Source: Forficula auricularia (taxonomy: Eukaryota > Arthropoda > Insecta > Dermaptera > Forficulidae). Taken from it: a DNA stretch of 64,000 bases. Positions 45,961 to 56,366 of this stretch are shown here, one piece after another (the stretch's first letter is position 1; each line of letters opens with the position of its first letter). Below the pieces are notes generated by a model. The model ran no database searches and was not told the DNA's origin. It was given only the letters and a program-made list of their open reading frames with translations. The stretch lies in NCBI GenBank assembly GCA_024734495.1, contig JALMQS010000154.1, positions 124,001 through 188,000 of the forward strand, read 5' to 3'. The translations under genes were made by a program, and so were the position numbers.

Positions 45961-46394
45961 AAAATTTATTTAAGATCATTATTTCAAGTTAGAAATATAT
46001 AAGTTCAAATATTATTTTCACTCAATATTTGACAAAAATTCCCTACAGTTGATTCGCGATTGAATCAAATGTAGAAAACATTCGGTTAACGCAATTTTAC
46101 GTAAAACATTTTTACAAAAAACTTTTACTAAAATCGATTCTTTAAAATCATAGAACTCAAAGAACTTATGGAAGATTAAAATTTATAAAAGATTGAATAA
46201 TAATTTTTTAATAAATTAAGACAATTGAATAAAAGAATAAAAATTTTATTATAAAATACTATTATTTTATTTTGAAAAAAAAATGTAAATGAAATCAATC
46301 CCCAAGGTTGATTCAAAATCATATAATAAATAAAAAAAAAAGCAAAACACTAATAATAAAATAAAATGGAAATAAATAAATCACAATGGCAAAA

Positions 46395-46545
46395 TAATAA
46401 TAAAGAACAACGAATTGGTTGTCTCTCTGCAGGCGAAATCGTGTTCTGTCAGCCTTAGGGAGGAAATAAGAAAGAGAGCCTCCTGACTGACACACGGATA
46501 GACCACGTGCTACCTTGATCGAGGTTTTTTCCTTCGCTATTTATA
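46395..46545. promoter_or_regulatory. Candidate regulatory block with CACGTG E-box
   Basis: Repeat-free sequence between AT-rich DNA: GCAGGCGAAATCGTGTTCTG, CCTCCTGACTGACACACGGA, GACCACGTGCTACC. CACGTG is a bHLH-type site. No ORF. Confidence 0.22.
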
Positions 46546-46815
46546 TGTATAGATACAATTTTATTTTTTTATATCAATATTCCGGATTCTGCTTGAATAA
46601 ATTTCACCAGAAAGTCGTTTATTTGTTAAATTGTTTGTTTCATTTATTTCTATTTTTATTTTGATCAAACCACAAAACTGTTTTCAACTCTGGTGAATTG
46701 CTATATCCTTTTTTTCTCTCACTCTAAATATTTGTATATATAATATAATATATCTCTAATAACATAGAACCCATCGCGGAAACCTCAATGAACAATATTA
46801 ATATATATATATATA

Positions 46816-47123
46816 CAAGGGCGGATCCAGGAATTTTTTATGGCGGGGGGGGGGGAGGGTGAATGTATAGGTGCCCGATGTATAGGTATAAGATCTACTT
46901 TTTATCTCGAAAGTGTATCGCAATCGAATTGTCCAAGCGGGGAGGGGGGGTGCTGGGTTAAAAAATTAATATCTAGGCCATTTGACCAAACACATAGAAC
47001 TTTATATTTAAATTTTTAAATTTTTTAAAAAATAAATGTTTTGTTTTTTTACAAATTTTTTTTGCCAGGCACGGGCCTCTATGGGGGAGCGGTCCCCCCT
47101 CCGCCCCCCTGGATCCGCCCTTG
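46816..47123. mobile_element. hAT-type MITE in a TA repeat
   Basis: TIRs are CAAGGGCGGATCCAGG at the left and CCTGGATCCGCCCTTG at the right, perfect over 16 bp and close to the CAGGGGCGGATCCAGG ends of Tip100-like hATs. It sits in (TA)n, which hides the duplication. It contains G-rich and C-rich runs near the two ends. 308 bp, non-coding. Confidence 0.75.
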
Positions 47124-47146
47124 TATATATATATATGCCTATATAT

Positions 47147-48292
47147 CAGTGGCGTGTGGTCCATGCACAGCATCCCTAAAATTTCAATCATTTAGAGTAT
47201 TTTCATAAATATACAAGGTGGGACATAAAGATCTACCACATTTTGAAGAGGAATAAAAAAATGAAAAAATTTAACTAGAAAAAAACGGAATATATTTTTG
47301 AAAAGAACATAAAATATATTTTTTTATGTGTTTTAAACATTATATCAGTCGAAAAAAGGGGGGGGTGAAAATTAATATTCTAGCCATCTCAATCAAATTT
47401 TGTATACATATTCTGTGGACTCTCCAGAAGTCTAGAAATGCAAAAACTAACCACCCAAAAGGGAGGAGGGTCAAAAATGAAAATTCTATCCTTTCGACCA
47501 AACTATGTATATAAAATTTAAATAGTTTTTTGCATTTCTAGCCTTCTGGGGGTTCACAGAATATGTATCAAAATTTGGTTGAGTTTGATCAAAAGGGCTA
47601 GAATTTTCATTTTTGACCCTTCCTCCCATTTTGGGTGGTTATTTTTTGCATTTCTATCCTTTTTGGGGCCCACTGAACATGTATACAAAATTTGGTTGAG
47701 TTTGGTCAAAAGGGCTAGAATTTTCATTTTTGACCCCCTCCCCCCTTTTTTTGTCTGATAATGTTTAAAACACATAAAAAAATATTTTATGTTCTTTTCA
47801 AAAATATTTTCAGTTTTTTTCTAGTTAAATTTTTTCATTTTTTTATACCTCTTCAAAATGTGGGAGATCTTTATGCCCCATAAGGTTGACTTCAAAATTT
47901 CAGGAAGATTTTAAAATTTTAAAATTATTATTCGTTATTTCAAATATTTCTATAAATTACATTTTTTGTTTGGAAAAGTATATATATTGGTTCTAGAAAT
48001 AAAATAAAATTGTTGCTTAGTTTCAATTCAAGGAGCAATTAAAATGAATGATTTTTACAAAAAGGGTGCTTATAGAAGGTTTGAAATCCCTGCCTGGTTT
48101 ATTTTCCAGTTCAAGTATGCCAAAGACACGTCTAGACGAGTTTTGTTCGAATAAAAATTGTTCTTGCTGAGAAACTATTAAAATAGAATTAATACAAAAA
48201 AAGGGAATTTTTAGTCTAATCTATTTCTAAGAACTCTCAATATATAAGATCCGAAATAACTAAGAGGCCTGAAAACTCACCAACCGCCACTG
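47147..48292. mobile_element. hAT-type element with a nested fold-back insertion
   Basis: Starts CAGTGGCGTGTGGT and ends CAACCGCCACTG. A second copy lies at 15668-16400 and shares CATCCCTAAAATTTC, TTGGTTCT(C/A)GAAAT, GTCCCTGCCTGGT-type and CGCCACTGATAG segments. A younger 660-bp element (47220-47879) is inserted in it. No transposase ORF remains. Confidence 0.65.
47220..47879. mobile_element. Fold-back element nested in a hAT copy
   Basis: TIRs of about 65 bp start GGGACATAAAGATCTACCAC at the left and GGGGCATAAAGATCTCCCAC inward from the right. They are flanked by ACAAGGT (47213-47219) and ATAAGGT (47880-47886). The uninterrupted sequence ATATAAGGTCTACTTC at 15742 is the empty site in the sister hAT copy. 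The interior holds three copies of the GTATACAAAATTTGGTTGAG module, one inverted. Confidence 0.82.
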
Positions 48293-48599
48293 ATAGATAG
48301 ATATTTTATATGCATTTATTTATTTGTTTAGGTATAATATATATCATATATCATCTTATACTATTAAATGAGCAATAATTATATACTCGTATTTATATAG
48401 AATCGGTTTCTCGAAATTACGGATTAGGGGTTTTCGGGTTGACAAATCGATCTGTTAGAGACTCATCTTCTTGTAAGTTTAATTCGATTAGTTTTTTCTT
48501 AATTAAAGTAGAGATTATATTCACAGGTGAGTGTGTCAATAAAAAATTTAATTAATATTTTTCAATTTCTTTTTATTAAGTTTTATTTTTTTATTTTCG

Positions 48600-48757
48600 G
48601 CCCTTCTAGCAATCAGCCAATTTACGATACTATTATTTAATTATGACTTTTATGTAGGGATCAGATTTTTGGCCGGTTGCCTCGAGTCGGATTCGAACTC
48701 GAATCCACTTGATTAGCAGGCTTGTACGCTAACCGCTGGCCTAATCCGATCCCCTTT
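48600..48757 (-). mobile_element. tRNA-derived SINE, copy 2
   Basis: On the minus strand GGATCGGATTAGGCCAGCGG, then GAGTTCGAATCCGACTCGAG, AACCGGCC and a body ending CGTAAATTGGCTGATTGC. The A box is mutated and the B box is GAGTTCGAATCC. The body matches the copies at 48956 and 56188. Confidence 0.75.
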
Positions 48758-48955
48758 TTTTTATTAAGTAATTGATTTTAAAATCCACTAATAGTTAATT
48801 ATAAATATTATTATATATTAAAATTATAAAATTAAATTAATTAGAGGTATTTTTTATTGAAGATGTAGTTCTCTTCTCAATGCTGAATTGATCCAAAGAT
48901 AGCTCAAGGAAAATGAAAACCACAAATTTCGAATAAATTCATTTTAATCTTCCTT

Positions 48956-49127
48956 TGAGGGGGTCGGGTTGCCTAGGGGTTAGTGTGTCAGCCTGTTAAC
49001 CAAGTGGAACCGGATTCGAATCCGACTCGAGGTATCCGGCTAAAATCTGTCCCCGGGGTAGAGACAAATTAAAAAAAAAATTAATATCGTAAATTGGCTT
49101 ATGGCTAGAAAGCCGAAAAGCCAAAAA
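48956..49127 (+). mobile_element. tRNA-derived SINE, copy 3, with target duplication
   Basis: Head GGTCGGGTTGCCTAGGGG, B-box region GGATTCGAATCCGACTCGAG, body ATCGTAAATTGGCTTATGGC. It is flanked by AATCTTCCTT at 48946-48955 and 49128-49137, a 10-bp duplication that defines the element as 172 bp. Confidence 0.82.
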
Positions 49128-49161
49128 AATCTTCCTTATTCATTGAAAAGGATCTAATAAG

Positions 49162-49421
49162 CAGTGGCGGATCATAGTAGGTAAGTGGAATGAGCGGATG
49201 CGGGAGGCCCCGTGCTTGTAAGGTGCCCCAAAAAAGGCCGATTGTGTTAAAGTGTTTTCTTAAACATTGTTTTATAACACTTGTATTCAATTTTGTTAAT
49301 AAGTACCAAAATTTGGATATAATCGTTCATGGTTCAGAATTTTTTTTATTTTTTGTTTAATTGATTTTGAGGGCCCGTTATTTTACCGCTTAGGGCCCCC
49401 ACTTGACTTGATTCGGCACTG
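49162..49421. mobile_element. hAT-type MITE with perfect 8-bp target duplication
   Basis: Ends are CAGTGGCGGATCATAG and, inward from the right, CAGTGCCGAATCAAG. The flanking CTAATAAG at 49154-49161 and 49422-49429 is a perfect 8-bp duplication, diagnostic of hAT. GGGCCCCCACTTGACTTG near the right end pairs with AGTAGGTAAGTGG near the left. No ORF. Confidence 0.88.
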
Positions 49422-49455
49422 CTAATAAGCAACCTCCGTGTATATTAATATTATT

Positions 49456-50290
49456 ACTTTATCCAATGCGAAGCATGGGGAAAGTATTGTAATCGGTCTC
49501 GTGGCAAGCGTGGCTTCAAACGGTCCTCAGGTAAAGACTACGGAACCCATGGTCTCAATTAAAGTCACAAATTGTGGTATTCAATTAGCTTGAATTTTAG
49601 CACGTGACAGTTTTGCCAAAAATTAAATGGGGTCTCGTCGAGATGCCAAAAAGTGATTTTTTCATTTAGTGCGTGCGGATGCATGATGTATGTATGTATG
49701 TATGTTATCGATTTTTGGCCCACGATTTTTTCCACACCTTTGCACCGATTGAAATGAAATTGAAAACCTACCATTACTTTAACAAAATGAAGTGCTGATT
49801 AATTTTTGGTACATATCGGCTTTTTGGTACAAGCTTGAGTTGTTTGCCATAAAAGAATTTAGTCTTTTTGATTTTAAGTCGATTCTTCTACGTTTTCTGT
49901 AGAGGTTGCCATTAATAGTCAAAACATCAAAAATGGAATTCACTAAGGTTATTCCTCTAGTATTAGATCAGAATCGATCGTTATTTTTGATTTTAAGTCG
50001 ATTCCTCCATGTCTTTACCAATGGTTACCAATAATAACCGAAATGTCAAAAATCGAATGTGGAATGGTTATTCCTCGACTGTTAAATGAGAATCGATCAT
50101 TATTTTTGAATTAAAGTCAACATGAACTTCAAATTGCAAGTGATATCTGATTAATAATAAAGGAATAAACATATTAATATTTCAAATGAATTTAGATAAA
50201 GTTTAGCAACGATCCGTCGCAGTTTATTTTTAATTGCAATTAAGTTCAAAATTTTGTGCAATGCCTTGATGATGGCCAGAACGTGTCAAA
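49456..50290. mobile_element. ACTTTATCCAATG element with part of its fold-back context
   Basis: ACTTTATCCAATGCGAAGCA starts the element and AATTTAGATAAAGT (to 50205) ends it. The flank AGCAACGATCCGTCGCAGTT then matches, inverted, the sequence flanking the element at 18389, so both came from one larger fold-back. The interior contains a 120-bp tandem duplication (TTTTTGATTTTAAGTCGATT at 49865 and 49984) and GTAT repeats near 49689. Confidence 0.65.
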
Positions 50291-50539
50291 TCGTTGGAAA
50301 TAAATAAATAAAATATTATTTAATTCTGGCAACAAATAAAAATTGATCATTTTACCTGAATATAAATTTAAAAATATTAATAACATATCGCTTTCTTCGA
50401 GTAGGTACTTATTATTAACAAATGATAATTATTTTATATATTGATTTCTTAAAATCTACTAACATGTATTTTCAAATTAAATTAATATCTGCAGTAGTTC
50501 TTAAGTTGAATTTTGTCTCATGTGTTAGAGGTGATAATC

Positions 50540-50945
50540 TATTGATTTAATGACTATGGTGAATAGATCGTTTTCGCTGAGCATATTAGGTATTAACGTA
50601 TTTGGAAGTTCGATATATTTTCCCTACATTAATCAATCTCGTTTGACAAAAGCAGCAAGTAATAAATATATGGGACAGCGAGGGCTTCTTGAGTGGCCGT
50701 CCGGCTGTTTTGGTTGCCTAACCGCCAGGAGGTCGCGCTGCTTTCGCCACCGGGAACCTTAACCGACGAGTTGGCGTTGCGTTGAGCAACAAGCTAGCCA
50801 ATTTAATTAGACGTATTGTGCGGGCTATTGCACACGCCCGCTTTCATAACTCAATTATTTCATTACTGCTCATTAATGAACACAATCAGCACAAATATAT
50901 CTCAAGCAGCCGCCACATTCAGAGATTCAATAGAATTTTAGAAAC
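50540..50945. promoter_or_regulatory. Candidate intronic regulatory block (homeodomain-like sites)
   Basis: Complex sequence ending only 3 bp before the Helitron at 50948. It contains CAATTTAATTAGACG, CTCAATTATTTCATTACTGC and CATTAATGAACACAATC (TAATTA/ATTA/TTAATGA sites), plus GTGCGGGCTATTGCACACGC, GAGTTGGCGTTGCGTTGAGC and GGAGGTCGCGCTGC. Two frames of 67-70 codons show no known domain. Dense ATTA sites in complex, non-repeated sequence resemble insect developmental enhancers. Confidence 0.3.
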
Positions 50946-50947
50946 AA

Positions 50948-52242
50948 CTAGCTGCAAGGCCCGCCTTCGGCGGCTCTCTTGCTAACACAGCCCTCGAAGC
51001 CCACCCTCACCCTACACTCCCCCCCACCTCGACACCACCACCCCAACACTCCATTCCGCACCCTAACCCACTAACCCCCTTCACCTCCAACCCCGAAACC
51101 CCTCCAGCACCCCAACCCCGCACCCGTTCACAACCCCCGCCCCCACACCACCACCCGCCCCCACCCAACTCGGATCCCACCCCGTGCCCTCCAACCCTGC
51201 GCACCACACCCCCGCCTAGCCCCCTGGACTCCACCCCGCACCACCTCCTGCGCCCCCACCCTACTCCGCCTCACTCCTCACCCCAAACCCATTCTACCCC
51301 CGCACCCAGTTTTTGCATTTCTAGCCTTCTAGTGACCCACAGATTATGTATACAAAATTTGGTTGAGTTTGGCCCAAGATAAATAATTTTCATTTTTTGA
51401 CCCCCCCCCCCATTTTGGGTGGTTAGTTTTTGCATTTCACGCCCAGAGAACCCCCGCCCCCACCCAACTCGGATCCCACCCCGTGCCCTCCAACCCTGCG
51501 CACCACACTCCCGCCTAGCCCCCTGGACTCCACCCCGCACCATCTCCTGCGCCCCCACCCTACTTCGCCTCACTCCTCACCCCAAACCCATTCCACCCCC
51601 GAAACCCAGTTTTTGCATTTCTAGCCTTCTAGTGACCCACAGATTATGTATACAAAATTTGGTTGAGTTTGGCCCAAGATAAATAATTTTCATTTTTTGA
51701 CCCCCCCCCCCATTTTGGGTGGTTAGTTTTTGCATTTCAGGCCCAGAGATTATGTATACAAAATTTCGTTGAGTTTGCTCCAAGGGCAAGAATTTACATT
51801 TTTCACCCTCCCTCCCTTTTTGGCTGGTTTTTTGGGGAAATTTTTTTAAACAAATGTTGTCAGAAATCACATCCCCTAGAACTTTGTTTATTATAAAATT
51901 TGCCGTAGGGTTAACAGTTTAGGAGTTATTTGAAAATTTTCATTCGTGCGCCCCCCTAAACCCCCTTCTGGAGTCAAAATATCAAAACGTTATATAGCTA
52001 AAAACGTAAGTTAGAAGAGATTTGATGTAATTATGAAATTTCATAATAATCCCTTCAGCCGTTTTTACGTGAATCGTGAGCAACTTTTCGGAAACCACTG
52101 AAACAAACATACTGACAGACATGCATACAGACAGACAGGAATTTTGTTGAAGGTTCGTTCACGCTTGAAACGTGTGCAACCAAAATTTGGCGTGATTTGG
52201 AGCAATGTACAGACAAAACCTTAATTTTATATATTATATAGA
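50948..52242 (-). mobile_element. Non-autonomous Helitron, 1.3 kb, with internal duplication
   Basis: The minus strand begins with TC at 52241-52242, followed by AAGGTTTTGTCTGTACATTG, and ends with a GCAAGGCCC/GGCGGCTCTCTTGC hairpin region and CTAG at 50948-50951. The ends match the 152-bp element at 26605-26756. The interior is strongly C-rich (50995-51600), includes a 299-bp tandem duplication and carries three copies of the dispersed GTATACAAAATTTGGTTGAG module. Long open frames here are compositional artefacts. Confidence 0.75.
51156..51753. repeat. 299-bp tandem duplication inside Helitron
   Basis: CGCCCCCACCCAACTCGGAT occurs at 51156 and again at 51455. The following C-rich sequence, the GTTTTTGCATTTCTAGCC module and the poly-C run repeat almost perfectly. 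Only scattered substitutions separate the copies, so the duplication is recent. Confidence 0.85.
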
Positions 52243-53040
52243 TATTACCAATATAACAAGAGCTTCCCTTCCTATTCTCCCCCTCAAACTCTCCACGTTT
52301 TAATTTTAACCTCATTATATAATTAAATTTCATAAATCCTTCGTTTTCTATTTTACTTTATGATTATATCTTCACGAAATATTTAATTTACTTTACCTAT
52401 TTTTTTTTTTATTATTATTATCTCTAGTTTAAGGGAGTTCGGGACAGCTTATCTATCTTGTTGAACTTCAAAAACATATTTTATATTTCTGTAGAGTGAC
52501 ATCGCCTGCTTACTAAATTTTTTAATAAAAAAAATTGTTAATAATGAGGTTAATTTCAAATAAAAATCTTTGTTTTGAAAATATTAATAAAAAGAATATT
52601 GAGATAAATTTTTCCCATTATAAAAACATTTATTTAACACAAAAACGATTTAAGAAATGGAATTCTACACTAGTGCTTTTGTTATATTCTGTTGGCTGCA
52701 AATAACTTTTTTTTTACATTTATGAAAAATTAATTAACAAGACTGTCAAATCTATTGAAAAATGTATCATTCGATTCATAAAAGTTGAATTATTGATCTG
52801 TTTAAATTTGTTGAAAATAGTATAATTTGTATAGATGTTATAGCCCTTTTAAAAGCTTGTTCCATTTACTTCCATGTTAAAAGGACAATTTTCAATAATT
52901 TATTTCTTGTTAATGGGACAGTCGATCAACTCCAAATTTCGGGAATAAATATTTAATACATCAATGATTCGATGGTAAAAATTTGAGAATTTTCTTATAA
53001 AAATGATATACAGTCCTGAACCCCCTTAATTGAAAAAAAA
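52243..53040. other. AT-rich spacer
   Basis: Nothing beyond AT-rich sequence between the 1.3-kb Helitron and the GACTATAG-family element. Confidence 0.5.
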
Positions 53041-53041
53041 T

Positions 53042-53475
53042 TGCCGAGAGTGTAGAGTTGTTGATTCATAAAGAGAAATCAATGAGGTTGTCCTCTGCTT
53101 AATATAAATAAACATATATATATATTTACCAAATATAAATAATTTATTTGTTTGAGACTATAGTTTCGAAGGTTTGACATTCATCATCAATCTTTTAATA
53201 AGAAATATTTTTCTGTTATTTCTCATGAGTTCAATTATCCATTGGATATAGAAAAATTTATTTTCTTGTTATAGCAAGCTAGCCACATAACAAACTAATT
53301 TTACCTCAAAAAGGTAATTGAATGAGAAATAACGAAAAAATATCTCTAATTAAAAGACTGATGATGAAGGTCAAACCTTCGAAACTTTAGTTTCAAACAA
53401 ATAAATTATATACCTATATACATGTTTATTTGTATCAAGCAGAGAACAACCTCAATAATTTCTCTTTATGACATC
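53042..53475. mobile_element. GACTATAG-family element, most complete copy
   Basis: Outer inverted arms are GCCGAGAGTGTAGAGTTGTT...AATCAATGAGGTTGTCCTCT...AATAAACATATA (53042-53120) and TACATGTTTATTTGTATCAA...TTCTCTTTATGAC (53418-53470). Inner inverted arms carry TTTGTTTGAGACTATAGTTT, CGAAGGTTTGACATTCATCA and TAGCAAGCTAGCCACATAAC. The unit is a hairpin within a hairpin, non-coding. Confidence 0.75.
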
Positions 53476-53860
53476 TAATTTGTTTTTTCATTATTAAGTT
53501 TCCGGTATCGGCTACGGTATAAGAATATTCGTCTGATATCTAATTTACTTTTTCTGAAATTCAAATGTAGAAATTTCATAACTGAGATATAAATCAAATT
53601 AATTAATTTTAGATGATCACAAAGGAAAAAATTATATTTTTCTGACTTAGACATCCTTGCCTCAATAAACAAGTCACGAAACGTGAATACAAGTTTCAAA
53701 AATAATTGTAAATAAAGTTAGTTTTGTAATAATTTCAAGGTTGTATTTTTTAATTGAATTCTAATTACCTTATTAATTAAAAATTTTATTTTTGAAATTC
53801 GAAGTCAAAAATTCAATATTATATAAAAATTAAATTTTTAAATAATAATAATAATAAGTA

Positions 53861-53995
53861 CTTGGAGCCACCGAGCGATGCTCGGTAACTTTTTGCTTCA
53901 GTTAAAAGCTATATTTATTAATATTATTTTTAATATAAAATTCTGATAAAAAAGTCGATTTTTATTTGAATTCAGAATTAAATAAAAAAAAATGT
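53861..53995 (-). mobile_element. Second copy of the ACCGAGC-hairpin element end
   Basis: The hairpin at 53870-53886 is identical to that at 3473-3489, and the following TCGGTAACTT and GATAAAAAAGTCGATTTTTA match the 3.5-kb copy closely. It is preceded by an AATAAT microsatellite. Similarity ends near 53990, so this is a truncated copy of the same Helitron-like family. Confidence 0.5.
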
Positions 53996-54079
53996 GTGCA
54001 TGGAATCCATGCCCGACAAAAGTGAAACTTGGTTCTATTGATAAATGTACTTTCTAATTAGTGGTGGTCTACACATTTT

Positions 54080-54416
54080 AATCCTCCATCTGGATTCGCG
54101 GGGTGCGGAGTGTGGTGAGAGTTGGGGGAAGAGGAGAGAGTGCAGAGGACATGTATAGGGTTGGCGGGGTAAATGATGATCGGAGGTGGGTCTTGGGGCA
54201 AGGATAGGGGTCAGTGGGATGGATGGGAATTAGCCGGCGAGGCGGGTCTCTTGCTAGCCTCCTCTAATTCCCATCCATCCCAGTGACCCCTATTCTTGCC
54301 CCAAGACCCACCTCCGATCATCATTCACCCCGCCAACCCTATACATGTCCTCTGCACTCTCTCCTCTTCCCCAACTCTCACCACCCTCCGCACCCCGCGA
54401 ATTCGGATGTAGGATT
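54080..54416. repeat. GC-rich palindrome with about 153-bp arms
   Basis: The left arm (54080-54232) and the right arm (54265-54416) are inverted with few mismatches. Landmarks are CGGGGTGCGGAGTGTGGTGA, GACATGTATAGGGTTGGCGG and CGGAGGTGGGTCTTGGGGCA. The 32-bp loop holds GGCGGGTCTCTTGCTAGC, like the 3' end of the Helitrons at 26.6 and 50.9 kb (GGCGGCTCTCTTGC). A plus-strand frame over the right arm is compositional. Confidence 0.85.
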
Positions 54417-54602
54417 AAAATTTGTCGAACTCCACCCCTCTTGGTTCGTTGGTTTAGATTTTTTGTAATTTAATTAAATCAGCTCTTTATTTGATCCTAA
54501 ACTTCACTCAAAAGATAATCAATCATCTTTTCCTTTAAATAAAATATCAAGTTATATTTATTTAAAAAAGTAATAGCTTGCGATTATTTTTAATAATAAA
54601 TC

Positions 54603-55330
54603 AAAGAACATGTCCTCTGCTTTATGTAAAAATGCATACACATTATTACTTTTATTTGTTATAGACTATAGTTTCGAACACTTGGCCTTCATCTTCAGAC
54701 ATTTTTATATAAATATTTTAATTGTTTTTACTTCTGAGCATTAAAACTAAATTGAATGAATATTCATTTATAAGTAAGGACGTTCGCATAAATTAGTACT
54801 GATTTGTTAGAGGAATGAGCTTACTTATAAATTAATATTCATTCAATTTAGTCTTCTTCAAGTGCCATACTCAATCAAGCGCCGCCGATTACTATAGAGA
54901 GTATTCTCTCCATTGTAATTTTCCCGGGGGAAATTTTTTACATGGGTTGTTTCCCGTTGCCTTTCCTTAATAATTCAGTCTTCATGCTCAAGAAAAAATC
55001 AATTAAAATATTTACATCAAAAGGCTAAGTATTCGAAACTCTAGTCTCTAATAAAAAAAATTATATACATAACAGTAGGTATGTATATGTTCATTTGCAT
55101 CATTGCATCAAGCGGAGGACACCCTCTTTGATTTACTCATGAAAATCAACTATGTGGCAAAGCTGAAATAATCGAGAAAATATTTTCAATTTTGATTATT
55201 TTGTCATAAAGAGAATCAAAGTGGTTGTCCTCTGCTTGATGCAAATAAACTGGTATCTTTACGATTCAACAACTCTGCTACTCTCGGCAAAACAAAATCT
55301 TTTCAAGTAATTATTTTATTTCTATTTTTG
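54603..55330. mobile_element. Compound GACTATAG-family element with a nested palindrome
   Basis: The inner arm ATAGACTATAGTTTCGAACA (54660) pairs with ATTCGAAACTCTAGTCTCTA (55030). Inside, AAATTGAATGAATATTCATT...ATAAGTAAG (54751) is inverted at 54822-54853. Two outer arms face each other at 55085-55160 and 55205-55300 (GGACACCCTCTTTGATT / AATCAAAGTGGTTGTCCTCT), ending at CTCTGCTACTCTCGGCAAAA. At least two insertion events overlap here. Confidence 0.6.
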
Positions 55331-56177
55331 ATTTTAACTTATTATATAGTTTTTTTATTCAAATATTAGGTACTAGATTTAAAGAAAAAAAGGATAGAAA
55401 TACGAGAATGTGTTGACAGATACACAGAGCAACTAATTTATGAAAATTAATTGAAAGATGACGGAATAAGATTCCAAGACCTATTTGGAAGATTCGTTTT
55501 AAAGGACATTTGTTTTTGTTTTTAATCTAGTCATTATTTGTTTTCTACTTCAATCTGTCAATTTAATGGACTTATTTTATTAATTTGTAATCACGTGAAA
55601 ACATAAATAAATATCTATTTGAATAAATTATATATAGAAATATCTATGTCTAGGTCGGCGATTCCTACCTTAATGGGTTCCGCAAGAACGTGACTAGGTT
55701 GGCGCGAGAATTTGCAAAAATAAAAAAGTTAAATGAGCACTTGCATTAAACTGTCGGCAATAACAATTCGCTTTCATTTCACTTCATATTTATAGCCACA
55801 AAAAATTAAGTTGAAAGTAAACGCTTTAACTTACTAATAAATTAAGGGTTGTTCACAGACCCTCTTGCCAAGTCACTAAGTCCAAAAATTCCGATTTGGA
55901 GTTAAAAATATATCACAGCGTAATCTCCAATGCTCCACTGTCTGGTAAAAAACTCACTAGCTCTAATTGATTTTCGTTACTAAGGAATAGAGATGTCGGT
56001 ATTTCACTATGTCCTGTAGAAACTTAAGTCGTAAGGTAGAAGAAATCACTAAGGCCGGAATTTCAATGCCCTTTATTCTTAAGATTAGCCTTAAACTTTG
56101 GTTTAGTATCATTAGGTGTATTTCAATGTCCGTTTAAGAGTTGATCAGAAGAAACCTTAAACGCTGCTTTGGGTGCC
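55331..56177. other. Unassigned spacer
   Basis: Contains GTCGGCGATTCCTACCTTAA and CGCAAGAACGTGACTAGG near 55655, and CCGGAATTTCAATGCCCTTT near 56054. The latter could be an old element end, but no convincing partner was found. Confidence 0.35.
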
Positions 56178-56187
56178 GATCGACCAC

Positions 56188-56366
56188 ATTTTTTTTGGCT
56201 TTTCAGGTTTACTAGCCATAAGCCAATTTACGATAGTTATTATATATTTTTAAAATTTGTCTGTACCCAGGGATCAGATTTTAACCGGATGCCTCGAGTC
56301 AGATTCGAACCCGGGTCCACTTGGTTAGCAGGCTGGTACGCTAGCCCCTAGCCTACCCCCCCCCCC
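56188..56366 (-). mobile_element. tRNA-derived SINE, copy 4, with target duplication
   Basis: On the minus strand GGCTAGCGTACCAGCCTGC, CCCGGGTTCGAATCTGACTC, GAGGCATCCGG, and the body ends CGTAAATTGGCTTATGGC. It is flanked by GATCGACCAC (56178-56187) and GACCGACCAC (56367-56376), a 10-bp duplication with one mismatch. A poly-C tract replaces the expected first bases. Confidence 0.8.

Noticed and set aside
51007..51682. Several overlapping 64-100-codon frames on both strands
   Set aside because: They lie in the C-rich interior and duplicated block of a non-autonomous Helitron. The products are G/R- or P-rich compositional artefacts.
54283..54468. 61-codon frame in GC-rich DNA
   Set aside because: It falls in one arm of a palindrome. 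The P/H/S-rich product reflects composition.
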